A DNA stretch of 64,000 bases from assembly GCA_050908895.1 (NCBI GenBank), contig CP171222.1:62001-126000 (forward strand), given 5' to 3'. Shown piece by piece: positions 44,341 through 52,102 of the stretch. The notes under the pieces are model-generated. The model searched no databases. It was not told the origin of the DNA and worked only from the letters and a program-made list of their open reading frames with translations. Source of the stretch: S5-A14a sp050908895. Lineage in GTDB: Bacteria > Bacillota > Clostridia > Peptostreptococcales > Anaerovoracaceae. The translations under genes and the position numbers were made by a program. Within the stretch, counting starts at the first letter, position 1. Every line of letters starts with the position of its first letter.

Positions 44341-45011
44341 CTTAACACCTCCCTTATAGCTGACTTTTCAATAATATAATTCTTATGTGCTACTTTTTCA
44401 AAGTCCTTATCATGGCTTACAACTACGATCGTCTTACCTTCATCATTTAATCTAATAAGTGTATCGATTACAATTTTTTTATTCTCATAATCAAGAGAAC
44501 CTGTCGGTTCATCCGCCAACATAATTTCAAACGGTTTTATCATATTTCTTGCAAGAGCTACCCTTTGCTGTTCTCCACCTGAAAGTTCATAAACCTTCGA
44601 TTTTAATTTGTCTGAAATGCCCATTTTATTCAAGGCAGCTTCTATAAGATTTTTCTTATTCTTTTCTTGATTGTATTTTGCAGCAAGCATCATATTTTCC
44701 TCAACCGTCATTTTTTCCACCAAAGCAAAATTTTGAAATAAATAAGCAATTTTTTCTCTGCGTAATAGCTCTCCTACTTTAGGAGCTTTTATAGGATCTC
44801 GATTTGAAAAACAGGTTACACTACCACTATCATAATTTTCTAATGTCCCAATTATATTTAAAAGTGTTGTTTTTCCTCCTCCACTTTTCCCAAAGATACA
44901 AACAAAATCTCCTTTATAAATATCCAAACTAATATTTTCCAAAATACTGTGTTTTCCATATTTCTTAGAGACATTTCTTAAGGTTATTTGCAATTCCTTT
45001 TCTTTTTGCAT
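44337..45011 (-). CDS. ABC transporter ATPase of the lactococcin-972 type
   Basis: A 224-residue ATPase of the MacB/LolD class. Walker A is FGKSGGGKTTLLN, the signature LSGGEQQRVALARN, Walker B IMLADEPTGSLD, and the H-loop VVSHDKDF. It starts directly after the 7TM gene stop. Together they match the ABC pair that accompanies lactococcin-972 bacteriocins and is thought to give export or immunity. Confidence 0.9.
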   Translation of the reverse strand: MQKEKELQITLRNVSKKYGKHSILENISLDIYKGDFVCIFGKSGGGKTTLLNIIGTLENYDSGSVTCFSNRDPIKAPKVGELLRREKIAYLFQNFALVEKMTVEENMMLAAKYNQEKNKKNLIEAALNKMGISDKLKSKVYELSGGEQQRVALARNMIKPFEIMLADEPTGSLDYENKKIVIDTLIRLNDEGKTIVVVSHDKDFEKVAHKNYIIEKSAIREVLR

Positions 45012-47180
45012 TTAACAACCCTCCTTTAACCTAAGTACAATGCTTCTTTCACTTTTCTTTAGTTGTAAAATTTCTATGCCAAAACATATAAAACTTCCAC
45101 AAATACCTATTATTAAACTAATCAAAAGTTTAGACATACTCCAACCATCTCTTGGTATAAACAGCCCAACATCACTTATTACTCCTGTTACCATAATAAC
45201 CATAAATAAAATAATAATACTTATGATATAACCAACGATATTTCCAATAATTTTCTTATGATGTATATCAAAAAATCCATATCCCAACAACCTAGAAACA
45301 TCTATTCGTTGTCCATGATTATAAAAATATGTTTCTTTATCTATTTTTAATAACGTTGCTAAAATAACAATAGATAAGACGAGACCAATAACATATATAC
45401 TTGCCTCCATCTTATATTCGTCTATTCTTGAAACTATATCATCGTAGACTGAGCTGATATAGAGTATAAACGGCTCAGATTCTGTTTCTTCAATTATGTC
45501 CTTCAAACTCTCGTATGCTCTACTAGGCTCTTTAATATATGGATGTAGCTGCCCATTTACTAAAGATGATAGTTTGATTCCGTAATCTGGGAGTAATTCT
45601 TTACCATTTACTGCTACCAAAACATAATTTTTCAAGTTTGCTTCATCAATTCTTTTGCCACTATCAAAAGAAAATACACTTTGATTATCTTTCAGCCTTA
45701 CATATGTTTCTATAATTGTACCTTGTTTTTTTATATTTTGAAAAATATGATCTTCGTGAATTTTTTCTTTGTCAAATTCAGTAATTTTAACATCTTCTGG
45801 AACAAAAACAATCCACTCATTCTCATGTATTTTATATTGTTCTATTTTATTCATATCTTTATCTAAGAGATTAGCAATATGTAAATAGTTTTTATTTACA
45901 TAGGCATAATTGCCTTGAAACGGTTGTTGATTTAGATACTCCTCATCATCATTCATTCCCTCTTTTCTAACGTTCGGGGCATTAAATAATATTGCTCCAC
46001 TATCGTCCAAACTATTCCATAAGTTATTCAGCTTTGGTATGACTATTTTATGAAACTTTTCATCATCTTTTTCATAACTCCAAGACCATGCACAAGCCAT
46101 ATTTGCATAATACTTTGAGCTTTCCCAAGTTGGAATGTATTGTTTCATACTCAAGTAATCATTGAGTCCTAAAATACTTACAATTGCTAGATAAAGAACC
46201 ATAACAATCGACCCTGTTTTTATAAAAAAAGAACTTCTGTGATAACTTCTTCTATAACCTTTCAACAAGGCAATAACATTAATTCCTTTTAATTTGAGAT
46301 AAATCAATATAAACTCTATTGATATTAGACCCCCTATTATAAAAGCAACTAAAATAAGTATTGTTTTCATTGATATCATAAATCCTAAAATATCACTAGG
46401 AGCAACTAAATATTCTATAATTCCAATCGTCAGTACAAGTCCCACTATTGCTGGTATTGCAAGAATATTTAAAACCTTAGCAATAGCTAAAGTTAATTTG
46501 TCGTATCCTAGTAAAATTGATATCGATAATTCCTTTGAAAGCATCCCATTATAAATAATTAGACAAAAGACATTAGCTACAAATATAACAAAAATCGTAA
46601 GCATATATAGATATGCTTGTTTCTGTGTGAATTCACTAGAAACAATAAAATCCGGATTAACCACGACTTCTGTTTTTAATTTTTCATTTTGATTTATTTC
46701 TTCAATAAACTTATTAATATTTACTTCCGTCCCTCTTACATGATAATCCCCATTAACTTTTTCCTTGTTGACGTTTTCAAAAGGAATTAAGCTTATATCT
46801 TTTGATGTCAGCAAACTCATTGATTTTACATTCTCAAAATCATTCAATTTGACTTTGCTATCAGCAATAGATATATTTCTAAAAGATTTCTTGAACCATT
46901 CAGAATCATTTAGATGAATGTAAATATTTATTTTTTGTTTATCAAATCTACTATTCTTAGGAATATATTCTTCCTTTATGAAGCTTAAATCATTTTTATT
47001 GGCTATTTTCTGCAATTCAATTATTGTTTTATCAGCTATTTCTGGCTTTGTTACAATGTTTACAGTAGTATTAAACTCTTTTATGAATATATTTAAAAAC
47101 ATTCCGTCTGAATAGAAAAACTTTCCTATACCAATCACTATAATTAGTAAAATTGCCAATATACCCACTGTTTTTTTCAT
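45012..47180 (-). CDS. Bacteriocin-associated integral membrane protein (putative immunity permease)
   Basis: A 722-residue membrane protein that fits the bacteriocin-associated 7TM family found beside lactococcin-972 genes. An N-terminal helix is followed by an extracellular domain (about 30-190). Three or four central helices (190-340), a second large extracellular region (345-575) and three C-terminal helices (580-710) follow. The arrangement resembles FtsX/MacB-like permeases. It pairs with the ATPase downstream. GGAG stands upstream of the ATG. Confidence 0.85.
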   Translation of the reverse strand: MKKTVGILAILLIIVIGIGKFFYSDGMFLNIFIKEFNTTVNIVTKPEIADKTIIELQKIANKNDLSFIKEEYIPKNSRFDKQKINIYIHLNDSEWFKKSFRNISIADSKVKLNDFENVKSMSLLTSKDISLIPFENVNKEKVNGDYHVRGTEVNINKFIEEINQNEKLKTEVVVNPDFIVSSEFTQKQAYLYMLTIFVIFVANVFCLIIYNGMLSKELSISILLGYDKLTLAIAKVLNILAIPAIVGLVLTIGIIEYLVAPSDILGFMISMKTILILVAFIIGGLISIEFILIYLKLKGINVIALLKGYRRSYHRSSFFIKTGSIVMVLYLAIVSILGLNDYLSMKQYIPTWESSKYYANMACAWSWSYEKDDEKFHKIVIPKLNNLWNSLDDSGAILFNAPNVRKEGMNDDEEYLNQQPFQGNYAYVNKNYLHIANLLDKDMNKIEQYKIHENEWIVFVPEDVKITEFDKEKIHEDHIFQNIKKQGTIIETYVRLKDNQSVFSFDSGKRIDEANLKNYVLVAVNGKELLPDYGIKLSSLVNGQLHPYIKEPSRAYESLKDIIEETESEPFILYISSVYDDIVSRIDEYKMEASIYVIGLVLSIVILATLLKIDKETYFYNHGQRIDVSRLLGYGFFDIHHKKIIGNIVGYIISIIILFMVIMVTGVISDVGLFIPRDGWSMSKLLISLIIGICGSFICFGIEILQLKKSERSIVLRLKEGC

Positions 47181-47223
47181 TCTGTGTCATCTCCAACTTT
47201 ATAAAAATAGTGAGTATGAGTAA

Positions 47224-47252
47224 TGCCACAAGGCTAAAATAACAATGTGGCA
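47224..47252 (-). terminator. Hairpin between bacteriocin and transporter genes
   Basis: TGCCACA pairs with TGTGGCA (7 bp, loop 15) on the minus strand, in the 107-base gap. No U-run follows, so it is more likely a partial terminator or mRNA-stability element, allowing more bacteriocin than transporter. Confidence 0.4.
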
Positions 47253-47287
47253 CCGCTCAAACTCGTTCAGCTATTTTTTATTTATTG

Positions 47288-47671
47288 TTATTTAACATCA
47301 GCCCAAGCCCTATTACCACTTAAAGCTTTTTCCCAAGAAGCTTCTGCTCTACTTCCAGCGCTTGTCCAACCCGAATAAGAGAATTGACCACCAGCACCTT
47401 GTACTGTAGTTTTATGTGTTTTATTATTGTGATCGTATTTAGACCAAACATATCGACTACCTACACCATGTCTCCATTTTCCACCTAAAAAACTTTTCCA
47501 ACCGCTATCATAACTGAACAACTTTGGCTGAGTATAATCTTCTTCAAATACTTCCACCTCATAACCAAGACCTTCAACATATGGCAAGTTTGTTTCTTCT
47601 GCTGCAAATGCTGGTACAGATGATGCTAACATCAAACCTGTTAATAATACTAATGACAATGCTTTTTTCAT
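47288..47671 (-). CDS. Lactococcin-972 family bacteriocin precursor
   Basis: A 127-residue secreted peptide. A Sec signal peptide (MKKALSLVLLTGLMLASSVPAFAA, cut after about 22-24) is followed by an acidic segment. The C-terminal ~70 residues match lactococcin-972 features: WKSFLGGKWRHGVGSRYVWSKYDHNNKTHKTTVQG and SGWTSAGSRAEASWEKALSGNRAW, rich in Gly, Ser and aromatics with no cysteine. Lactococcin 972 binds lipid II and blocks septum formation in target cells. The precursor is longer than the 91-residue original, so an additional pro-segment is likely. The ABC/7TM pair lies downstream on the same strand. Confidence 0.88.
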   Translation of the reverse strand: MKKALSLVLLTGLMLASSVPAFAAEETNLPYVEGLGYEVEVFEEDYTQPKLFSYDSGWKSFLGGKWRHGVGSRYVWSKYDHNNKTHKTTVQGAGGQFSYSGWTSAGSRAEASWEKALSGNRAWADVK

Positions 47672-47743
47672 GATAAATTCTCTTCTCTCAAATACTCAAA
47701 TTTTTTTAATTTTTCTTTTGAATAAAGTTTTCCAGAACTCTAC

Positions 47744-47785
47744 TCAATCTCCGTTCCTATACCTATGAGGATTATTGTAATTCAT
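47744..47785 (-). CDS. Candidate 13-codon leader ORF before the bacteriocin gene
   Basis: GGAGGTGGAGTTTT precedes an ATG that encodes MNYNNPHRYRNGD, then TGA. The ribosome-binding site is the best in the region. The peptide is polar, without a signal sequence, so it is not an ordinary pheromone. It may be a leader peptide controlling the bacteriocin gene 72 bases downstream. Confidence 0.35.
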   Translation of the reverse strand: MNYNNPHRYRNGD

Positions 47786-47812
47786 AAAACTCCACCTCCA
47801 TTTTGTATATTT

Positions 47813-47830
47813 ATAATCACAGATGATTAT
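47813..47830. promoter_or_regulatory. Inverted repeat upstream of the bacteriocin transcript
   Basis: ATAATCA-CAGA-TGATTAT, perfect 7-bp arms, in the AT-rich region where the bacteriocin promoter should be (TTGAAT and TATAAA-like boxes overlap). It is a candidate binding site for the response regulator encoded upstream. Confidence 0.4.
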
Positions 47831-47857
47831 TCAAATTAATAATTCCATTCAAATATA

Positions 47858-47895
47858 AAAGAGCTATCCTTACTTACATTATAGAATAGCTCTTT
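47858..47895 (-). terminator. Terminator of the two-component operon
   Basis: AAAGAGCTAT pairs with ATAGCTCTTT (10 bp, loop 18) followed by TTATATTT on the minus strand. It separates the histidine kinase gene from the bacteriocin transcript. Confidence 0.65.
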
Positions 47896-47945
47896 ATTTT
47901 ATACTTAACAGTATCTTTGAATAATTCTTGCGTTTTCTTTGCGAT

Positions 47946-49031
47946 TTAATTTGGTATATATGGAAGCATTACTTTAGCACAAACTCTTTTATTCTCCTCT
48001 CCAATTTCAAAAATTCCACCCAAATGTTTTACAATATCATTTACAATTGTAAGTCCAAGTCCCGATCCATTATTGCTTATTCGTCTTGATAAATCGCCCC
48101 TATAAAACTTTGAAGTAACCATATTCCAATTCACATTTAAATTTGGAGAAACATCATTTATAACACTTATTTTTAACATTCCATTTATTTCCTCAACATT
48201 TATATTTATGCTTGTTCCTTTCACAGAATAATTAACTGCATTTGTAATCAGATTCTCCATTATTCTAAGTAAAAGTTGTGGTTCCGTTTTAATCTTACTG
48301 TTTTCCAAATCTAAAAACTCCAAAATTAAAAGATGATCTTTTATAGATAAGCTTTTTTCTTCTTCCCACTGGCTAAAAAAAATTTTTATATCTACATCCA
48401 TTAAATTTAGTGGAATTTCATTTAAATTGAATTTTAAATATGAAAAAAAATCTTCACTTAAACGATTTAAATATTTTATGTTCTCATATATAACATCAAC
48501 AAACTTATTTTTTTGTTCTTCAGAAAGATTTTTTTCGTCTTTTAATAGTGTTATATAACCTATCATATTCGCAAGAGGAGTTTTTATATCATGAGCTAAA
48601 TACGTTAGCAGATCTGTTTTTTCTTTATATACCAGTTCATACTCCTTTTCAAGTTCTTTATGGTAATTATGAAGTCCTATAAACAAATCTCGTTCCTTTG
48701 ATAATGACTCATGAAATGGTATTAAATCTTTATCTTCACTTTTAAGATAATTCAGTCCAGACTCAAAATATTGATTATATACATAAAACCTTTTTTTCTG
48801 TATTATAAATGTCCCTATCAATATAGTAACTCCCCCTAGTAAAAGTATTATATATTTACCTATTTCAAAATAAAAGGAAGCAAATTTATCTAATGGCAAT
48901 TCTAGATTTACACTGTCAACAAAAAAATTATCCATTATTTTATAAATGATGAAAAATAGGATTGTACTTACAAATATCCATAGTATTTGATAAATAATAC
49001 CTTCCACAAAAAAAGTTTTCCTCTTACCCAT
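47946..49031 (-). CDS. Sensor histidine kinase of the bacteriocin island
   Basis: A 361-residue membrane kinase. Two helices (about 12-32 and 59-77) enclose a short external loop. A coiled linker (about 85-140) leads to HisKA with YLAHDIKTPLANMIGYI (His147), then HATPase_c with the N box ENLITNAVNYS and the G box NGSGLGLTIVNDIVKHLGG. The short sensor loop suggests sensing within the membrane, as in cell-envelope-stress or peptide-antibiotic kinases. It overlaps the response regulator by 8 bases. Confidence 0.92.
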   Translation of the reverse strand: MGKRKTFFVEGIIYQILWIFVSTILFFIIYKIMDNFFVDSVNLELPLDKFASFYFEIGKYIILLLGGVTILIGTFIIQKKRFYVYNQYFESGLNYLKSEDKDLIPFHESLSKERDLFIGLHNYHKELEKEYELVYKEKTDLLTYLAHDIKTPLANMIGYITLLKDEKNLSEEQKNKFVDVIYENIKYLNRLSEDFFSYLKFNLNEIPLNLMDVDIKIFFSQWEEEKSLSIKDHLLILEFLDLENSKIKTEPQLLLRIMENLITNAVNYSVKGTSININVEEINGMLKISVINDVSPNLNVNWNMVTSKFYRGDLSRRISNNGSGLGLTIVNDIVKHLGGIFEIGEENKRVCAKVMLPYIPN

Positions 49032-49722
49032 TGATTTTATACCCCACTCCCCAAACGGTTAATATGACTGATTTTACCCCAATCTTTTCAAACTTACTTC
49101 TAATTCTTCTTACATGAACCATAACTGGATTAACTTCATTTTCTAGCACCTTATCACCCCATATTTTATAGTGTATATCATCCATATTATACACTTTACC
49201 AGGATCTTCCATAAGCAACCACAAAATATCAAATTCTTTTGGTGTTAGTTCAATCTCTATATTACCATAGTAAACTTTGTGTGTTTTAATGCTAATCTTT
49301 AAATTATTAACTTCTCTATCACAATTAATTGTATTTACAATATTTTTTGTAAATACATAATTTCTTCTAAAATGAGAATTAATTCTCGCAATCAGTTCAG
49401 ATGGTTCAAATGGTTTTACGATATAGTCATCTGCACCTATATTCAATCCTTGCACCCTATGAATAGAATCTTCTAAGGCAGTAAGCATAATAATTGGCAT
49501 AGTGGATGTTTCTCTTATCTTTTTGCATATTTCAAATCCATTTATATCAGGAAGTAAAATATCCAATAATATCAAGTCATATTTATTTTTTTCAAGTTCC
49601 TCTAACGCCCCTTTTCCAGTATGAAAAATGCTGATTTCCCAATTCTCTGATATTAAATACATCTTTATAAGCTCTGCTAAGTTAGTATCATCTTCTACGA
49701 GCATTATTTTCATTTCAGTCAT
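49024..49722 (-). CDS. OmpR/PhoB-type response regulator
   Basis: A 232-residue regulator. The receiver domain has acidic pair Glu-Asp-Asp at 10-12, phospho-Asp54 in ILLDILLPD, and the KPF lysine (DDYIVKPFEPSE). The C-terminal winged helix (about 135-230) has ELTPKEFDILWLLMEDPGKVY and VMVHVRRIRSKFEKIG. AAGGAGAG precedes the ATG. It is paired with the kinase and is the likely activator of the bacteriocin genes next to it; the exact site bound is inference. Confidence 0.93.
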   Translation of the reverse strand: MTEMKIMLVEDDTNLAELIKMYLISENWEISIFHTGKGALEELEKNKYDLILLDILLPDINGFEICKKIRETSTMPIIMLTALEDSIHRVQGLNIGADDYIVKPFEPSELIARINSHFRRNYVFTKNIVNTINCDREVNNLKISIKTHKVYYGNIEIELTPKEFDILWLLMEDPGKVYNMDDIHYKIWGDKVLENEVNPVMVHVRRIRSKFEKIGVKSVILTVWGVGYKING

Positions 49723-49797
49723 TCAGTTCCACTCTCCTTAAAAGCAAATACATCCTTTGTAGTGCATTCCAAGATATTAGATGTTTTCGCAATTTTC

Positions 49798-49826
49798 TGT
49801 ATATTATTGCATTGCTATGTTGTTAA
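49798..49826 (-). promoter_or_regulatory. Candidate promoter of the two-component genes
   Basis: TTAACA (49826-49821), a 17-base spacer and TATACA (49803-49798) on the minus strand, about 75 bases before the regulator ATG. Its -35 lies at the inner edge of the IS256-end remnant. Confidence 0.4.
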
Positions 49827-49872
49827 TATTTTACCATATAAAGTGTAATTTATAGACTTTTTTCACATTCTC
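49822..49872 (-). mobile_element. IS256-family terminus remnant
   Basis: The minus-strand sequence GGAGAATGTGAAAAAAGTC, then TATAAATTA, then TATGGTAAAATATTAAC follows the left end of the IS256 remnant at 18031 (GAGAGTGTGAGAAAAAGTC, then TGTAAATTA, then CTATGGTAAAATATAAA) with one 5-base gap. No transposase remains. It lies between the response regulator and the right direct repeat. Confidence 0.55.
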
Positions 49873-49884
49873 CATTTTGCTTGA

Positions 49885-49932
49885 CAAGAGGTTCTTGATT
49901 TTTATTTGATGGTAATTTCCCCCAAATGCTTA
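49885..49932. repeat. 48-bp direct repeat, right copy
   Basis: 41 of 48 positions match 43572-43619 in the same orientation. It directly follows the stop of the uridine-kinase-like gene and marks the right border of the bacteriocin island. Confidence 0.75.
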
Positions 49933-49941
49933 TGCAAGTAA

Positions 49942-51609
49942 TCAATCAACAAAAATGCTGCCACCGATGAATTCCCTTACAATAGAATTATTCACAATAG
50001 CCGAATCATCCTCAATAGTTCTAAAGAACTTCAAGAATCTCAAAAGTCTTCTCGCCTCTGCATATTCCTTCTCCTCAGGCATTATTCTCTCAAGAAGTGG
50101 CTGAGCGTATTTCTTCAAAACAGCAATCTCATAGGCATGATATGAATTAAACAAAACATCCGCTTCATCACTATATGGGAAAATATTCTTATCTTCACCA
50201 GCTCTCACCTTATGCCAATCAGCTATTGTACTCTTAGCATCATGTCCCCTAAATTGGCTGTCTCTAACCATCCTTCTTAGCATTCTTTCATCTGTGGTTG
50301 GTACTCGATTATGAGGATCTATATTTAACTGCGTAAGAGGACTTATATAAACCTTAAACTTCTCTGCTGGATCTATATATGGAGTAAGTTCATCATTCAG
50401 AGCATGGATTCCCTCTATTACTATAGGTTGATTCTTTTTTATTGAAATTTTCCTGTGACCAAACCCCTTAGTGCCTGTAATAAAATCAAAAGTTGGCAAG
50501 TCAACCTCATCACCATTTAACAATCCATTCATATTAGAATTAAACAGTGTGATATCAAGAGATCTTAAATTTTCAAAATCAGGTTCACCATATTCGTCAA
50601 GTGGGGTGTCTGCACGTTCCACAAAATAGTCGTCAGTTCCCATATACAAAGGTTCCAAGCCATTTACTCTAAGCTGAATGCAAAGCCTTCTTGCAAATGT
50701 GGTTTTACCAGAAGAAGATGGTCCTGCAATTAGAATTATTCTTTTCTTTTCCTGCTTAATCTGATCCGCAATCTGAGCAATTTTCTTCTCGTGAAGGGCT
50801 TCCGAAAGAAGCATTAGATCCATATAATCACCCTTTTCAATTTTTTCGTTCAAATCCGAAACATAACTAATCCCAAGAAGCTTGCTCCAAATCTTCTGTT
50901 CAGCAAAAGTCTTGTACATTTGGTTTTCTTCTTTAAATTTAGGGATTACATCCGGATTTGATTGATGAGGGAATCTCATAAGCATCCCTTTCCTGTATTT
51001 AATCAACTCAAAATACTTCAAATATCCCGTTGATGGCACCATAAGTCCATAAAAGAAGTCCCTGTACCCATCCAATGTATAGAATCTAACAGTCTTAAGA
51101 TTTAGTTTTTCTTGAAGAATTCTCTTCTTCTCCTCCATCCCCTCTTCAGATAAAATCTCAAGAGCCTTCTTTCTGTTAACTTTCTCAAGTTCAATAGGCA
51201 AATCGGCAGCTACAAGAGCCTTCATTTCATTTTCAACATCTAAAACATCCTCTTCCGAAAAGCCATGTTCCTTCGCAGCTTCAATATAAAGTCCCTTATT
51301 CAAAGAATTTTGAATAGTTATATGGGCTGCATTTCCCCATACTTTATTCACAGCACGGAGAAGCAAAAGTGTTAAACTGTACTGATAAACATAATTTGCT
51401 GCTTGGGTTCTAATATCAAGCAAAATGATCTCATCTCCATCTTTGAGAAGATAGTTTAAATCTTGATAATCGTTATTCACATTCGCTGCATAAATTGAAT
51501 ATGGAAGCTCACCTGCAAATTCCTTATATACATCCTCTACAGTCATGCTATCCTTAAATTCAAAATCTTGCCACTCCTCCCGCGGCCCTAGTTTCAACTT
51601 GATTTCCAT
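49942..51609 (-). CDS. Uridine-kinase-like nucleoside kinase with N-terminal TGS/ThrRS-like domains
   Basis: A 555-residue protein of a Firmicute family that joins a TGS-like domain (about 1-70; MTVEDVYKEFAGELPYSIYA), a region like the second additional domain of threonyl-tRNA synthetase (about 75-190) and a C-terminal uridine/phosphoribulokinase domain (about 270-480). Walker A is AGPSSSGKTTFARRL; TDDYF and ITLFNSNMNGLL follow, with EGIHALND and RRMVRDSQFRGHDA. It may phosphorylate uridine or a related nucleoside; the family's substrate is not firmly known to me. GGGAGGA precedes the ATG at 51609; the longer frame from 51627 lacks one. Confidence 0.88.
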   Translation of the reverse strand: MEIKLKLGPREEWQDFEFKDSMTVEDVYKEFAGELPYSIYAANVNNDYQDLNYLLKDGDEIILLDIRTQAANYVYQYSLTLLLLRAVNKVWGNAAHITIQNSLNKGLYIEAAKEHGFSEEDVLDVENEMKALVAADLPIELEKVNRKKALEILSEEGMEEKKRILQEKLNLKTVRFYTLDGYRDFFYGLMVPSTGYLKYFELIKYRKGMLMRFPHQSNPDVIPKFKEENQMYKTFAEQKIWSKLLGISYVSDLNEKIEKGDYMDLMLLSEALHEKKIAQIADQIKQEKKRIILIAGPSSSGKTTFARRLCIQLRVNGLEPLYMGTDDYFVERADTPLDEYGEPDFENLRSLDITLFNSNMNGLLNGDEVDLPTFDFITGTKGFGHRKISIKKNQPIVIEGIHALNDELTPYIDPAEKFKVYISPLTQLNIDPHNRVPTTDERMLRRMVRDSQFRGHDAKSTIADWHKVRAGEDKNIFPYSDEADVLFNSYHAYEIAVLKKYAQPLLERIMPEEKEYAEARRLLRFLKFFRTIEDDSAIVNNSIVREFIGGSIFVD

Positions 51610-51712
51610 TAAATCCTCCCTACACATTACTTACATTTAATATTACCCTCAAGTTCTATAATTTTCTATACCCTATTTGCTTCTCCAAACACCTTAAAAC
51701 ATTATTTATTCT

Positions 51713-51946
51713 CTATAGCTCAAAATACTCATTTGCCAGTCTCACAAACTCTTTCATTTCCTCTTCATTAAGAGTAATGCCTCGACCACACTTGCTGTGA
51801 TCCTCATTCCAATCTCTCAAATCGTACTTCGCAGGCGTATCGTTCCAAGACACCAAATTAAGCTCTCTTTTCCATCCTTTATCAGACTTTCTCAAAACTC
51901 CAATATGCTCTGTAATAACGTATGTTACAGCACCCTTATTCTCCAT
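51713..51946 (-). CDS. PC4/YdbC-like ssDNA-binding protein
   Basis: A 77-residue protein close to Firmicute YdbC, which has the PC4 fold and binds single-stranded DNA and RNA. The pattern EHIGVLRKSDKGWKRELNLVSWND, YDLRDW and the late GITLNEEEMKEFVRL (PC4 core) is visible. AAGGAGAG precedes the ATG. It is a lone gene. Confidence 0.82.
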   Translation of the reverse strand: MENKGAVTYVITEHIGVLRKSDKGWKRELNLVSWNDTPAKYDLRDWNEDHSKCGRGITLNEEEMKEFVRLANEYFEL

Positions 51947-52102
51947 AACTTCTCTCCTTTTTATCTAGTTTCTTTACAAAGTGTAGGTTTAGGATAAGAA
52001 TAAGTCCGACTACAAAATATTTCTATGAGAAAAATCCTAATTGGCAAATTTTAACATTTTCTTGTCTGATTTCGTCATTCAATAGATAAATCCCATCTTC
52101 CC
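51947..52102. other. Intergenic, nothing firm
   Basis: 156 bases between the PC4-like gene and the second heptad-repeat gene. It must hold the PC4 gene promoter and the end of the dnaX-recR-MMPL transcript; I see no clear terminator hairpin. Confidence 0.35.
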
